DNA of 33,663 nt from a bacterium (GCA_021817945.1 JAKAFL010000003.1:1-33663), one strand, 5' to 3'. Positions 1-8,960 are shown, counted from the stretch's first letter. Translations and numbers: made by a program. The notes: generated by a model from the sequence alone, not told the origin.

Positions 1-163
1 CGGTTTTCCACGCCTTGTGCCAACGTCCGGCGGATTCGTTGCTGACGCCAAAACGCCGGGCAACTTCGGCCTTGGTGCGACCTTGCTCGAAAAGCTTGGC
101 CGCGTTCATGCGTCGCCGCTCCAACGCAGCGAAGTCTCGTTTCACACCTTTGGGATTACCCAT
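1..163 (-). CDS. IS630-family transposase, N-terminal part (runs off left edge)
   Basis: The minus strand reads from an ATG at 161-163 into an open frame of 54 codons that leaves the window. The protein begins MGNPKGVKRDFAALERRR and continues with an alanine-rich helix. A helix-turn-helix follows, with the signature KAEVARRFGVSNESAGRWH at about residues 31-49. This is the DNA-binding N-terminus typical of IS630-family transposases. The catalytic DDE domain would lie beyond the left edge, so I cannot say whether the element is intact. There is no clear Shine-Dalgarno sequence before the start. The gene diverges from the sugar-degradation operon that starts at 390. Confidence 0.75.
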   Translation of the reverse strand, partial: MGNPKGVKRDFAALERRRMNAAKLFEQGRTKAEVARRFGVSNESAGRWHKAWKT

Positions 164-204
164 ATCAGCTTTGACACGGATTCCGCATAAATGTTCTCTA
201 TATT
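1..204 (-). mobile_element. IS630-type insertion element, one end only
   Basis: The element is inferred from the transposase N-terminus at 1-163 read on the minus strand, plus a short flank before the neighbouring reading frame. IS630/Tc1-like elements insert at TA, and the flank near 199-204 is TA-rich. I could not identify the terminal inverted repeat because the other end lies outside the window. The right boundary is therefore a guess. Confidence 0.45.
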
Positions 205-393
205 ATGCAAGTGTCAGTAAGGGTTTTCGCCAGGAACGAAACAAGCGCAAGAGGTTTGATTTTTTTGCCAGGCGAAACCGATTTGCATGAATTGAGGCTG
301 AACAGATCGGGAAACGCCTTCAAGCTGGACGCCGACCCGTTGGGAGGAAAGGTGTCCTGGGAGGTCACTGAAGTGGGAGCCCCCCGGAAATGA
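175..393 (+). pseudogene. 3' tail of a gene probably interrupted by the IS element
   Basis: This frame opens after a stop at 172-174 and ends in a TGA at 391-393. The TGA overlaps the ATG of the next gene by four bases (ATGA). The translated tail has ordinary protein composition and includes FLPGETDLHELRLNRSG, but I do not recognise the family. The first usable ATG is at 205. Two facts suggest the C-terminal remnant of a longer upstream gene that used to be coupled to the gene at 390: the ATGA coupling, and a transposase starting only 12 bases upstream in the opposite direction. It could instead be a genuine 62-residue protein starting at 205, or chance. Confidence 0.4.
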
Positions 394-2300
394 AGACCAA
401 ATCAACATGCTTGCTGGCCCTGGCGTTGTTGTGCGCGAGATCGCCAGGTATGGCTGGCAGTTACACCAATTTTACCGTAGCTGTTTATATTCCGATCAAT
501 GTTGTGCAAAGCTTTGACAATCCTGACAAATTGAAGAGGGATTGGGATTGCATCCGGAGCCAACTGAAAGTGGACAAGGTTTATATTGAGGTGCAGCGAG
601 ACCGCCGCTTGCTGACGGATCAACAAGCTGAGAGGGCCACCCAGTTTTTTCTTAGTCACGGTGTGCGGGTTGCCGGCGGAATGGCACTGTCAGACGGAAG
701 CATTGGGGGCCAGTTTCAATCGTTTTGTTATACCGATCCGGACGATCGCGCCTTCATCAAAAACGCCGCCGAGTTTGCCGCCCGCCATTTTGACGAGGTT
801 ATACAGGATGATTTTTTCTTCGTCTCGACAAAAAATGATTCGGACATCGCCGCGAAAGGGACCAGGAGTTGGGCGCAATTCCGCAAGGAATTGACGGACG
901 ACGCGGCGGAAAATCTGCTGGTCAAACCTGCCAGGAGCGTGAACCCGAGGGTAAAAATGGTGATAAAGTTTCCGAACTGGTATGAGCATTTTGCCGGGAG
1001 CGGCTATGATCTGGAGAGGGAACCCCATATTTTCGACGGCATCTACACCGGAACGGAAACACGCGATCCTGTGATGACCGACCAGCATCTGCAACAATAC
1101 GAAAGTTTCGAAATTGTTCGATACTTTGACAACATCGCCCCGAACCGGAATGGCGGCGGATGGGTGGACACCTATAGCATTAATTATCCCGACCGCTACG
1201 CCGAACAGATTTGGGACACGCTCTTTGCCAAGGCACACGAATTGACCTTGTTCGAGTGGTCGGCTTTGACCCAGCCGATGGAAACCGGAGGACGCGAAAG
1301 TTGGCAACAATTCCCGACCAGCTTCAGCATTTCTGAAGCAACCAACGACATTGCCTCCCCAACTTGGGCGTGTGCCGCGAACTATTCGCTGCGAAAAGCG
1401 GACGCTTTTCTCGGCCAGCTGGGCAGGCCCATTGGTATCGCCAGCTACAAGCCTTTTCATTCCTCGGGCGAGGATTTCTTACACAATTATTTGGGAATGA
1501 TTGGCATCCCTATTGACGTGCAACCGGAGTTTCCAACCAACGCCGGGGTCGTGCTCCTGACCGAATGTGCCAAGTTTGACCCGGAAATCGTGGAGAAGAT
1601 CAAAGGTCAATTGCGGGCGGGTAAATCAGTGGTCATAACTTCCGGCCTGCTTCACGCATTGCAGAACTCAGGACTGGAGGACATCGCCGACATCCGTTGG
1701 ACGGACCGCAAGTTTCTCACTCACAAGTATGGCGGAGGCTTTGGCTCGGGCAATTTTTCCAACCTCGAACCCAGCACGAACGACCTACTGTTCCCGGAAA
1801 TTGATTTTCTTACCAACGATTCGTGGGCATTGGTTCGGGCGGAAGCCAACGGCAACAGCTTTCCCCTGCTTTTGATGAACCGCTATTCGAAGGGGGTTTT
1901 GTATGTCTGGACAATGCCGGACAATTTCAACGATCTTTATTCATTGCCACCGGAGGTGACCGACGCCATCAAAAACCATGTCATGCGTGGATTCCCCGTC
2001 TGGCTGAGCGGACCGGCGAAAGTTGCCCTCTTCGCCTATGATAATGACACGTTCATAGTAGAGAACTACCTGGCAACGCCGGCAGAAGCGACGGTCTGGA
2101 CGCTGGGATCCTCAACGCGACTCAAGAATCTCGTCTCCGGAGAAAAACTGGAAGGCATACTGCAGCCGCCACACAGTTGGAATTGGTCCAATCAAAGCCT
2201 GAAGGATCGTGTCGCCTTCAAAGTGCATTTGGCTCCCCACAGCTACGGGGTGTTCGCGCTGGAAAACGACCATGCAGTCGCGAGCATGACAGACCACTGA
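390..2300 (+). CDS. Secreted TIM-barrel-like protein, putative glycoside hydrolase of unknown family
   Basis: The protein has 636 residues. Residues 1-22 form a signal peptide (basic start, LLALALLCA core, cleavage near MAG), so it is probably exported. The middle alternates predicted strands and helices as in a barrel. An acidic pair, Asp140-Asp141, sits in VIQDDFFF at the end of a strand, where barrel glycosidases often carry catalytic acids. The last 100 or so residues are beta-rich and resemble the C-terminal sandwich of many glycosidases. I cannot assign a CAZy family. It is the first full gene of a plus-strand run with a GH39 enzyme (51-base gap) and an esterase, so a role in polysaccharide breakdown is inferred from context. 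The start overlaps the preceding TGA by four bases. Confidence 0.7.
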   Translation: MKTKSTCLLALALLCARSPGMAGSYTNFTVAVYIPINVVQSFDNPDKLKRDWDCIRSQLKVDKVYIEVQRDRRLLTDQQAERATQFFLSHGVRVAGGMALSDGSIGGQFQSFCYTDPDDRAFIKNAAEFAARHFDEVIQDDFFFVSTKNDSDIAAKGTRSWAQFRKELTDDAAENLLVKPARSVNPRVKMVIKFPNWYEHFAGSGYDLEREPHIFDGIYTGTETRDPVMTDQHLQQYESFEIVRYFDNIAPNRNGGGWVDTYSINYPDRYAEQIWDTLFAKAHELTLFEWSALTQPMETGGRESWQQFPTSFSISEATNDIASPTWACAANYSLRKADAFLGQLGRPIGIASYKPFHSSGEDFLHNYLGMIGIPIDVQPEFPTNAGVVLLTECAKFDPEIVEKIKGQLRAGKSVVITSGLLHALQNSGLEDIADIRWTDRKFLTHKYGGGFGSGNFSNLEPSTNDLLFPEIDFLTNDSWALVRAEANGNSFPLLLMNRYSKGVLYVWTMPDNFNDLYSLPPEVTDAIKNHVMRGFPVWLSGPAKVALFAYDNDTFIVENYLATPAEATVWTLGSSTRLKNLVSGEKLEGILQPPHSWNWSNQSLKDRVAFKVHLAPHSYGVFALENDHAVASMTDH

Positions 2301-2351
2301 ACCGAATTTTTTCCAGCTCGACGAAGCAAACCAGGAAGCGACAATAATCTT

Positions 2352-3956
2352 ATGCAAGACCGATTTAAAACGCTGCGTGCAACCAGTCCTCTAGTGCTTC
2401 TCATCATTGTGTTTTGCGCACTTTCAAAACCTCTGTTGGCGGCCGGCGGCGAAACTTCGCGGCTAATCTCCGCCGATCTACGCGCAACCAACGGAGCGCT
2501 TAACACCATGTTCAACTTCTGCGTGGGCGCAGGCAGAGCCAACGAAGGTTTGCGCGCCGACTGGCAGCGCCAACTCACTTACGCGCACCAACAGTGCGGC
2601 TTTAAATACATCCGGATGCACGGGTTGTTCGACGACGACATGGGCGTCTATCGCGAAGAAAACGGGAAACCGGAATACAACTGGCAATACATTGACGAAC
2701 TTTACGATTTTCTGGAACACATCGGCATGAAACCATTTGTGGAACTGAGTTTCATGCCCGATTCACTCGCCAGTGGATCAAAGACCATCTTCTGGTATCG
2801 CGGCAACGTCACTCCGCCCAAAGACATGAAGAAATGGGCGGATTTCATTCGTGCCTTTGTCGAACATGAAAAAGAGCGCTACGGCGATGGGGAGGTGCGC
2901 ACGTGGTATTTCGAAGTCTGGAACGAACCGAACCTCAAAGACGGCTTTTGGACCGGCACGCAGCAGGATTACTTCAATTTCTACGCGGCGACGGCTCGCG
3001 CCATCAAGAATGTTTCCCCCGATTTCCAAATCGGCGGACCCGCAACGGCGGGTTGTGGCTGGGTGCCGGAGTTCATTCATTTCTGCACCACGAACCAGGC
3101 ACCGTTGGATTTCATTTCCACGCACACCTACGGCGTGGATCAGGGTTACCTTGACTCAACCGGCACGCACGGCACGGCGCTTTCTCGCAACTTCGACTCG
3201 ATATGGGGCGACGTCAAACGGGTGCGCCAGGAAATTACCGAATCCGCAATGCCCAGATTGAAACTCTTCTTCACCGAATGGAGTTCCTCCTACACGCCTT
3301 CCGATCCGTTTCACGACAGTTACCTCAGCGCTGCTTACATTGTGGACAAACTCAAGCATTGCGACGACGCCGCACAAGCCATGTCATACTGGACGTTCAC
3401 CGACATCTTCGAAGAATCCGGCCCTCGATGGGAGGCTTTTCACGGAGGCTTCGGGCTGATCAATTACGAGGACATCAAGAAGTCGGCGTTCTATGCGTAC
3501 CAGTTTTTGAACCGCCTCGGACCGGCGGAGTTGAAAGACAACGATCCGTCGTCGTGGATTTGCAAGGACAACTCCGGCGGGGTGCAGGCTTTGGTTTGGG
3601 ACTTCACCAACCTCTTTCCCCAAACCAACATGATCAATCAGGTTTTTTACAAACGCGATTTGCCGGCAAAACCCAAAGGCAAAGTGACGCTCGTGGTTTC
3701 GCATTTACCGAAAGGCAAATACATGGTGGAACTCTACAAGGTTGGCTACCGGATCAACGATTCCTACGACACTTATCGCGACATGGGATCACCCGCTCAA
3801 CTGACCAGTGCGCAAGTCGCTGAAATCAAATCCAAAAACAGCGGTTCGCCCATTGAAGTCCGCACGGTCAAGATCGGCTACGACGGGAACTTTGAGCAGC
3901 GATTCGATCTGCGCGAGAACGATGTGGTGCTGGTCACGCTCAAGCCGCAACAGTAA
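2352..3956 (+). CDS. GH39-family glycosidase (beta-xylosidase-like), secreted
   Basis: The protein has 534 residues with a signal peptide at about 1-31. It carries the (beta/alpha)8 barrel of glycoside hydrolase family 39. The acid/base glutamate is visible as Glu192 in EVWNEPN. The nucleophile is Glu309 in FFTEWSS. YIRMHGLFDD near the N-terminus and the barrel-closing GGFGLI are also family-like. GH39 contains retaining beta-xylosidases and alpha-L-iduronidases. In this plant-polysaccharide context, xylosidase activity is the likelier, but that is inference. The beta-sandwich after residue about 400 fits the accessory domain normal for GH39. It lies 51 bases after the previous gene and 9 bases before the esterase, so the three probably form an operon. 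Confidence 0.88.
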   Translation: MQDRFKTLRATSPLVLLIIVFCALSKPLLAAGGETSRLISADLRATNGALNTMFNFCVGAGRANEGLRADWQRQLTYAHQQCGFKYIRMHGLFDDDMGVYREENGKPEYNWQYIDELYDFLEHIGMKPFVELSFMPDSLASGSKTIFWYRGNVTPPKDMKKWADFIRAFVEHEKERYGDGEVRTWYFEVWNEPNLKDGFWTGTQQDYFNFYAATARAIKNVSPDFQIGGPATAGCGWVPEFIHFCTTNQAPLDFISTHTYGVDQGYLDSTGTHGTALSRNFDSIWGDVKRVRQEITESAMPRLKLFFTEWSSSYTPSDPFHDSYLSAAYIVDKLKHCDDAAQAMSYWTFTDIFEESGPRWEAFHGGFGLINYEDIKKSAFYAYQFLNRLGPAELKDNDPSSWICKDNSGGVQALVWDFTNLFPQTNMINQVFYKRDLPAKPKGKVTLVVSHLPKGKYMVELYKVGYRINDSYDTYRDMGSPAQLTSAQVAEIKSKNSGSPIEVRTVKIGYDGNFEQRFDLRENDVVLVTLKPQQ

Positions 3957-3965
3957 TTTGCATCC

Positions 3966-5513
3966 ATGAAAAGGGTGAATTGGAATGTTGACGCTGTCGC
4001 GGCATTTTTCCTTCTTGCGTTGACGGTCAATGGCCTCGCGCAAATATCGCAACCCGCTGCCATCAACACCGAAGGTGGACTGGTTCAGGGAGCTTTTGAC
4101 GACGGATTGACGGTTTACAGGGGCATCCCGTTCGCCGCGCCACCGGTGGGCAACCTGCGATGGCGCGCTCCCCAGCCTGCTGCGAAATGGGAGGGCGTGC
4201 GCCAAACCACCAAATTTGGCCCTGCGTCTGTTCAAGGAGGAAAAGGCTCCGAGGACTGTTTGTATCTGAACGTCTGGACGCCTGCAAAAATTGCGGGCAA
4301 TCGCATTCCTGTGCTCGTGTGGATTTACGGTGGCGGTTTTAGTGCCGGCGCCACCGCCGACCCCAATTACAGCGGCGAACAACTGGCCAAAAAAGGCGTC
4401 GTTTTTGTCAGCATCGCCTATCGTGTCGGACCTCTCGGGTTTCTGGCGCACCCGGAACTGAGCGCCGAAACCACAAATCACGTCTCGGGCAACTACGGTT
4501 TGCTGGACCAAATCGCAGGCCTTCAATGGGTGAAGCGTAACATCGCCGCGTTCGACGGTAACCCCGAAAAGGTGACGATTTTTGGCGAATCCGCTGGTGG
4601 CATTTCTGTCAGCATGTTGTGCGCTTCGCCGCTGGCAAAAGGACTTTTTGAAGGCGCCATTTCGCAAAGCGGGGGTTCATTCGGACCACCACGCCCCACC
4701 ACCTATCCCGGTGAAAACATGAAAGGCCTCGCCGATGCCGAACGCGCCGGAGAAGATTATGTCCGGAGGGCTGGAGCCTCCTCCATTTCGGAACTTCGCA
4801 AGCTCGCGCCCGACAAACTTCCCGGAGGCTGGGACAGCGGTTCAGCCTGGCCAATCATTGATGGCTGGGTCATACCCGGTGACCAACACGACCTTTACGA
4901 AGCGGGCAAATACAACGACGTCCCTGTTTTAATTGGCTATAACTCCGATGAAGGCGCGAGTTTCTGGCCCCCTAAAACCCCGGAGGCCTACATTGATGGC
5001 GTGAAGAAACGCTATGGTAAATTTGCCGATGCCTTGATCAAAGCCTATCCAGTCGGCTCCAACTCTGTGCCCAAAACCGCGCGCGACCTGATGCGCGATG
5101 CGACATTTGGCTGGCACACGTGGAGTTGGGCAAGGCTGCAATCGGAGACCGGCAAGTCCAGGGTTTTCTATTACTATTTCGATCAACACCCGGAAACCGA
5201 GGCCGGTTCGTGGCATGGCATGGATGTGTCCTATGTCTTCCACCACCTCAATCCCAACGATCCGCACACAACCAAGTCCGACCTGGCCATCTCGGACGCC
5301 ATGTCCACCTACTGGGTAAATTTCGCCAAACACGGCAATCCCAACGGAAAAGGACTTCCCATTTGGCCTGCATTCAGTGAACGAAATTCAGCGGTGATGT
5401 ATTTTCAACAAACGCCGCACCTTGGCCCCGTGCCTAGCGAGGCAGGGCTCGAAATGCTCGACGCCTATTTTGCCTGGCGGCGGACACCAGAAGGTGACGC
5501 ATGGGCCAAATGA
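3966..5513 (+). CDS. Type-B carboxylesterase, secreted
   Basis: The protein has 515 residues with a signal peptide ending near residue 26 (NGLAQ). The alpha/beta-hydrolase type-B carboxylesterase fold is clear. YRGIPFAAPPVGNLRWRAP lies near the N-terminus, EDCLYLNVWTP follows, and GGGFSAG forms the oxyanion hole. The catalytic triad reads as Ser209 (GESAGG), Glu329 (NSDEGASF) and His417 (SWHGMDVS). The family hydrolyses carboxylic esters. Next to GH39, removal of acetyl or feruloyl groups from hemicellulose is a reasonable guess, but the sequence does not show it. The start is 9 bases after the GH39 stop, implying co-transcription. It converges on the GH3 gene with an 83-base gap in which I see no clear terminator. 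Confidence 0.9.
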   Translation: MKRVNWNVDAVAAFFLLALTVNGLAQISQPAAINTEGGLVQGAFDDGLTVYRGIPFAAPPVGNLRWRAPQPAAKWEGVRQTTKFGPASVQGGKGSEDCLYLNVWTPAKIAGNRIPVLVWIYGGGFSAGATADPNYSGEQLAKKGVVFVSIAYRVGPLGFLAHPELSAETTNHVSGNYGLLDQIAGLQWVKRNIAAFDGNPEKVTIFGESAGGISVSMLCASPLAKGLFEGAISQSGGSFGPPRPTTYPGENMKGLADAERAGEDYVRRAGASSISELRKLAPDKLPGGWDSGSAWPIIDGWVIPGDQHDLYEAGKYNDVPVLIGYNSDEGASFWPPKTPEAYIDGVKKRYGKFADALIKAYPVGSNSVPKTARDLMRDATFGWHTWSWARLQSETGKSRVFYYYFDQHPETEAGSWHGMDVSYVFHHLNPNDPHTTKSDLAISDAMSTYWVNFAKHGNPNGKGLPIWPAFSERNSAVMYFQQTPHLGPVPSEAGLEMLDAYFAWRRTPEGDAWAK

Positions 5514-5596
5514 CACGGGCGTCAGTTCAATCGGCTTGGCAACAGAACCAGGCGCAGGTCACCCAGCCATTGTTCCGCACGATCTCAAACGCGCTG

Positions 5597-7744
5597 CTAT
5601 TGGGGCTTCAAATGGAAATTCGCATGCAGCGGGAGTTCCCGCGAGGAACCGCCAATCAGGATTTCAAAGTCATCCGGTTGCGCCACCCAGCCGTGCTGCA
5701 CCGGGTCATAATATGCAAAATCATTTCGCGCCAGAGAAATCGAAACAGTCTGTTTTTCCCCCGGTTGCAGGAATACCTTCTTAAAGCCTTTTAGTTCCTT
5801 CGCCGGACGCATCAGACGCGGATTCATTTCGTGAAGGTATAGTTGCGCCACCTCGGCTCCTGCCCTGTCACCCGTGTTCTTCAGATCAAACCGGACGGTG
5901 AGTCCATCCCAAGTGGGAATCAACTTCAAATTGGAATATGCAAAGGTCGTGTAACTCAAGCCGAAGCCGAATGGAAACTCCGGCTCAATTTGCCTGGTGT
6001 CAAACCAGCGGTAACCCACGAGCAAGCCTTCCGTGTAAGCGACCGTGCCGTTCGTCCCGGGATACGTAGCGGCGCCGAACGAAGCAGCAGGCGTATCGGA
6101 CAATTCTTTCGGAAAGGTCGCCGGCAGTTTGCCGGACGGATTCACGTCACCGAACAAAATCGCCGCCAGCGCATTGCCTCCTTCCATGCCGGGATACCAG
6201 GCTTGCAACAGGGCCGGCACTCGATCCAGCCAGGCATGCATTTCGACCATCGTGCCCTCCAGAACTACAATGGTCTTTGGATTTGCGGCTACAAGCTCTT
6301 GAATCAACTCATCTTGGCCGTAAGGCAGCTTCAAATCCTTGCGATCTGCGCCTTCGCAATCATAACCGGGATCGTGATTGAGGCCTCCCACGTAAATCAC
6401 CACATCCGCCGATTTTGCGCACGTGATGGCGCGCTCGACCAAGTCCTGTCGCGCCCCCTTGCAATAGCCCTCCGAAAAAATGATGTTTGCCTTGCTGCCC
6501 ACACGGCTCAGGATGCCTGCAAGCGGCGTGATTTCATAAAAGGCCTTGATTTCAGAACTCTCGCCACCATGCGCCTGCAAACGAACTGCATTCTCACCAA
6601 TGACCGCAATGGTTTTGATGCGAGCCGGATCCAACGGAAGTGTATGGTTTTGATTCTTGAGGAGAACGATTCCCTCTTCCGCCACACGCCGCGCCACAGT
6701 CTGGTGGGCAGCCGTATTGATCGAACCGGGTTTGCGATTGAAATCAAGCATATGCGTGGCGATCATGACGCGCAAATTTCTCCTCACTTTTTCATCGAGT
6801 CCGGTCATCGGCAGTTCGCCCGCCTGGATCATGTCGAGATAGGGCCTGGCAAGGTAATAATTGTCATAATTAGTGTCGGTGCCCATTTCAAGATCAAGCC
6901 CGTTCAGGGCGCACTCGCGGGTATCATGAGCCCCTCCCCAATCGGACATCACCAAACCCTTAAAGCCCCAATCCTTCTTAAGTATCTGGTTGAGCAACAA
7001 CTCATTTTCACAGCAATGCTGGCCGCGAAACTGGTTGTAGGCGCCCATGACAGACCACACACCCGCCTGCTCAACCGCCGCCTTGAACGCTGGCAGGTAA
7101 ATTTCATGTAAGGCGCGGTCATCGGCCTCCACGTTTATAGTGCCGCGATCGTCCTCCTGGTTGTTCAAGGCGAAATGCTTGACACATGAAGAGATATCTT
7201 CCGATTGTTCACCCCGGATATAGCCAACACACATTTTTGACGCAAGCCACGGGTCTTCGCCAAAGTATTCAAAATTCCTGCCGCACAGCGGCGTTCGCAG
7301 AATGTTCACCCCGGGCCCAAGCATGATGTCCTTACCTCGTGCCCTTGCCTCCTGCCCAATGACCTCGCCCTCGTCAAAAGAAAGATCAGGATTCCAGGTC
7401 GCAGCCAGACAAATGCCGGCAGGCATTGCCGTCGCGAAATCGTCAGTATGCCCAGCCGGCATCCAAGTGTCCGGGCCGATATCTTCACGTACGCCGTGGG
7501 GTCCGTCTGACAGCCAGCGGCGCGGTATTCCCAATCTTGGCACGGCTGCCGTGGTAAATTTTGAATCCGCGTGAATAATTGAGATCTTCTCCTCAATCGT
7601 CAGCCGGGACAGCAAATCATCGACGCGCGCCTCAAGTGGCTGGGATGGATCGCGAAATGGAGGCAACTGTTCGCCATGCATTTCGGAGCCATTTACGCAT
7701 GCTATCAGCCCCAGAAGTCGAATAATTTTTGGTACATTTGGCAT
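5597..7744 (-). CDS. Glycoside hydrolase family 3 beta-glucosidase-like enzyme
   Basis: The protein has 715 residues with a weak signal peptide at about 1-25. It has the full GH3 architecture: N-terminal barrel (about 30-330), an alpha/beta sandwich (about 340-560), and a fibronectin-III-like C-terminal domain ending near residue 700. The nucleophile is Asp268 in VMSDWGGAHD. Substrate-binding hallmarks are SDGPHGVR, CVKHFALNNQE and GRNFEYFGEDP. GH3 enzymes release terminal beta-glucose or beta-xylose and sometimes alpha-L-arabinose, so the substrate cannot be fixed from sequence. It faces the GH39/esterase operon and probably completes the same degradation pathway. The ATG at 7742-7744 lacks an obvious Shine-Dalgarno sequence. 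A decayed sugar-porter gene lies about 1.4 kb upstream on the same strand. Confidence 0.92.
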   Translation of the reverse strand: MPNVPKIIRLLGLIACVNGSEMHGEQLPPFRDPSQPLEARVDDLLSRLTIEEKISIIHADSKFTTAAVPRLGIPRRWLSDGPHGVREDIGPDTWMPAGHTDDFATAMPAGICLAATWNPDLSFDEGEVIGQEARARGKDIMLGPGVNILRTPLCGRNFEYFGEDPWLASKMCVGYIRGEQSEDISSCVKHFALNNQEDDRGTINVEADDRALHEIYLPAFKAAVEQAGVWSVMGAYNQFRGQHCCENELLLNQILKKDWGFKGLVMSDWGGAHDTRECALNGLDLEMGTDTNYDNYYLARPYLDMIQAGELPMTGLDEKVRRNLRVMIATHMLDFNRKPGSINTAAHQTVARRVAEEGIVLLKNQNHTLPLDPARIKTIAVIGENAVRLQAHGGESSEIKAFYEITPLAGILSRVGSKANIIFSEGYCKGARQDLVERAITCAKSADVVIYVGGLNHDPGYDCEGADRKDLKLPYGQDELIQELVAANPKTIVVLEGTMVEMHAWLDRVPALLQAWYPGMEGGNALAAILFGDVNPSGKLPATFPKELSDTPAASFGAATYPGTNGTVAYTEGLLVGYRWFDTRQIEPEFPFGFGLSYTTFAYSNLKLIPTWDGLTVRFDLKNTGDRAGAEVAQLYLHEMNPRLMRPAKELKGFKKVFLQPGEKQTVSISLARNDFAYYDPVQHGWVAQPDDFEILIGGSSRELPLHANFHLKPQ

Positions 7745-7783
7745 AAACTATAATTATTGGCGGTAGGATAAGGGAAAATCATC

Positions 7784-8021
7784 ATGGCAGTCCAAACATT
7801 CCCGCTGGCCACGTCCTCATCACACCTAATACCGTTGGCAAACTCACACCCGCCGGCATTCAGCTTGGTTTGCACCGGCATCAAACCGGTGACTGGGGAG
7901 ACATAGGCGAAAATAACCGGCTGGAAAAGGACCAGGTAATTGAAGCCGGGACGCGGTTGCTGTCGAGCTATCGCAGTTCCGGCGGCAATTCACGGCACTG
8001 CTCATGCCCGAAGATTATTGA
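7784..8021 (+). pseudogene. Frameshifted plasmid/ICE-type small accessory protein
   Basis: Three reading frames together resemble a small (about 90-residue) protein family often found on plasmids and integrative elements. From the ATG at 7784 the frame reads MAVQTFPL. After one missing base near 7807 it continues from 7807 as GHVLITPNTVGKL, then HRHQTGDWGDIGENNRLE and AGTRLLSSYRSS. From 7986 a third frame gives QFTALLMPEDY followed by TGA at 8019-8021. The family pattern is FPLG...TP...RHxxGDWG...LLSxYR...TxLLPxxY. The expected tryptophan-rich strand before TALL is missing, so there is also a deletion. The gene is not functional. The family assignment comes from remembered patterns and was not searched. 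Confidence 0.6.
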
Positions 8022-8153
8022 ATGATTCCCTATCCAAAATTGGAGGGGTTTTATTTTTCCACACCAAATCCACTCGACATTTGCTTTTTCCGGAAGGAAT
8101 TGACTTTTCATTTTTGGCGGAGGTCATGTCTGACAGCCGGATAAAATATCCGG
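8022..8153. other. Gap in the decayed region, no gene seen
   Basis: This short AT-leaning stretch lies between the frameshifted accessory gene and the minus-strand relic. I see no convincing reading frame, promoter or terminator in it. Confidence 0.4.
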
Positions 8154-8960
8154 CTATTTGGCTCCCAGTTTTTCCGTAGCCTTGCCGCCTTGCTTGGTTT
8201 TGGCTGGCCCAGAGAATTTGTTGACCGATCCCAGCCAACCCCTGGGGTAAAGATTTCCTTTTTCCACTTCCTGCAACAGCTCGCGCAAAAATCCGCGCAC
8301 GCACAAAAACATGATTTTCAGGTGTGCGATGTCCTGCCGCCGTTTCTGGTCACTGTCTGGGCCAGATTCACTTTGCACAGCAGCAACGAACAGGGTCGAG
8401 CACCCGGATTTTTTGATCTTGGAATTGTGCCTCGATGGCCAGAGCCTCCACGGCGGCTACCGTCACACCTGAGATTCTCCTCACAATTTCGATCAGGGAC
8501 GGGTCTCATCCGATGCGCACCGGAATGGCCCCGGCCAGCGCTGTCATGCTGATCTTGTCCGGGAAAACCGGTGGTAATTCCAACTGACCGGCAATGTACC
8601 GGACATCCTCCTGATTGCCGGGAAAATCAATTTCGCCACTGGTCAAAGGCTGAAAACCCCTCAATCCGGGCCCGGCCTTGAGATAATACCCAGCCCAATA
8701 ATTGACCGCCTGGCACCGACCAGAACATAGGGATTTCCCGCTGGGTTCCGAACCTGAAAAATCCCAGAGAATTGTTGAAGTGTAAACCGGCTGCCCACAG
8801 TCAGGCCCATTTTGCCATCGCCGCCGATACCTGGCGTAGATTGATGATCTGCCACTTCGACCCGTCACCCACCAGTGAAACCCGTCGCTGCTGTTGGCAC
8901 ACCGTGCGTGTGCCTAGACTGCGCATGCCTGCCGCCCGGCGGGCGGCTCCCTGCTCTTTC
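8154..8960 (-). pseudogene. Unidentified multi-frame coding relic
   Basis: Minus-strand translation gives protein-like segments that switch frame and break at stops, as in a decaying gene. In transcription order they include VSLVGDGSKWQIINLRQV (from about 8900), LTVGSRFTLQQFSGIFQV with GNPYVLVGARR, then LELPPVFPDKISMTALAGA. These are followed by IEIVRRISGVTVAAVEALA with QDQKIRVLDP near 8400-8510. Last comes a lysine-rich tail containing LKIMFLCVRGFLRELLQEVE that ends in a stop at 8154-8156. I do not recognise the family. More than one ancestral gene may be present. The upstream limit is uncertain because two hairpins occupy 8896-8947. Confidence 0.35.
8896..8947. repeat. Two adjacent perfect hairpins
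   Basis: GGCACAC (8896-8902) pairs with GTGTGCC (8908-8914) across a 5-base loop. Sixteen bases later GCCGCCC (8931-8937) pairs with GGGCGGC (8941-8947) across a 3-base loop. The pair has the look of a dispersed extragenic repeat. Neither stem is followed by a T-run on either strand, so they are unlikely to be intrinsic terminators. Confidence 0.5.

Noticed and set aside
3789..4667. Minus-strand open frame of 292 codons
   Set aside because: It is antisense to the GH39 and esterase genes and has no domain of its own.
5514..5596. Terminator between the convergent esterase and GH3 genes
   Set aside because: No stable stem followed by a T-run was found on either strand.
5843..7111. Long plus-strand open frame of 422 codons
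   Set aside because: It is exactly antisense to the GH3 gene, whose catalytic and binding motifs are intact. The open frame is a codon-composition shadow.
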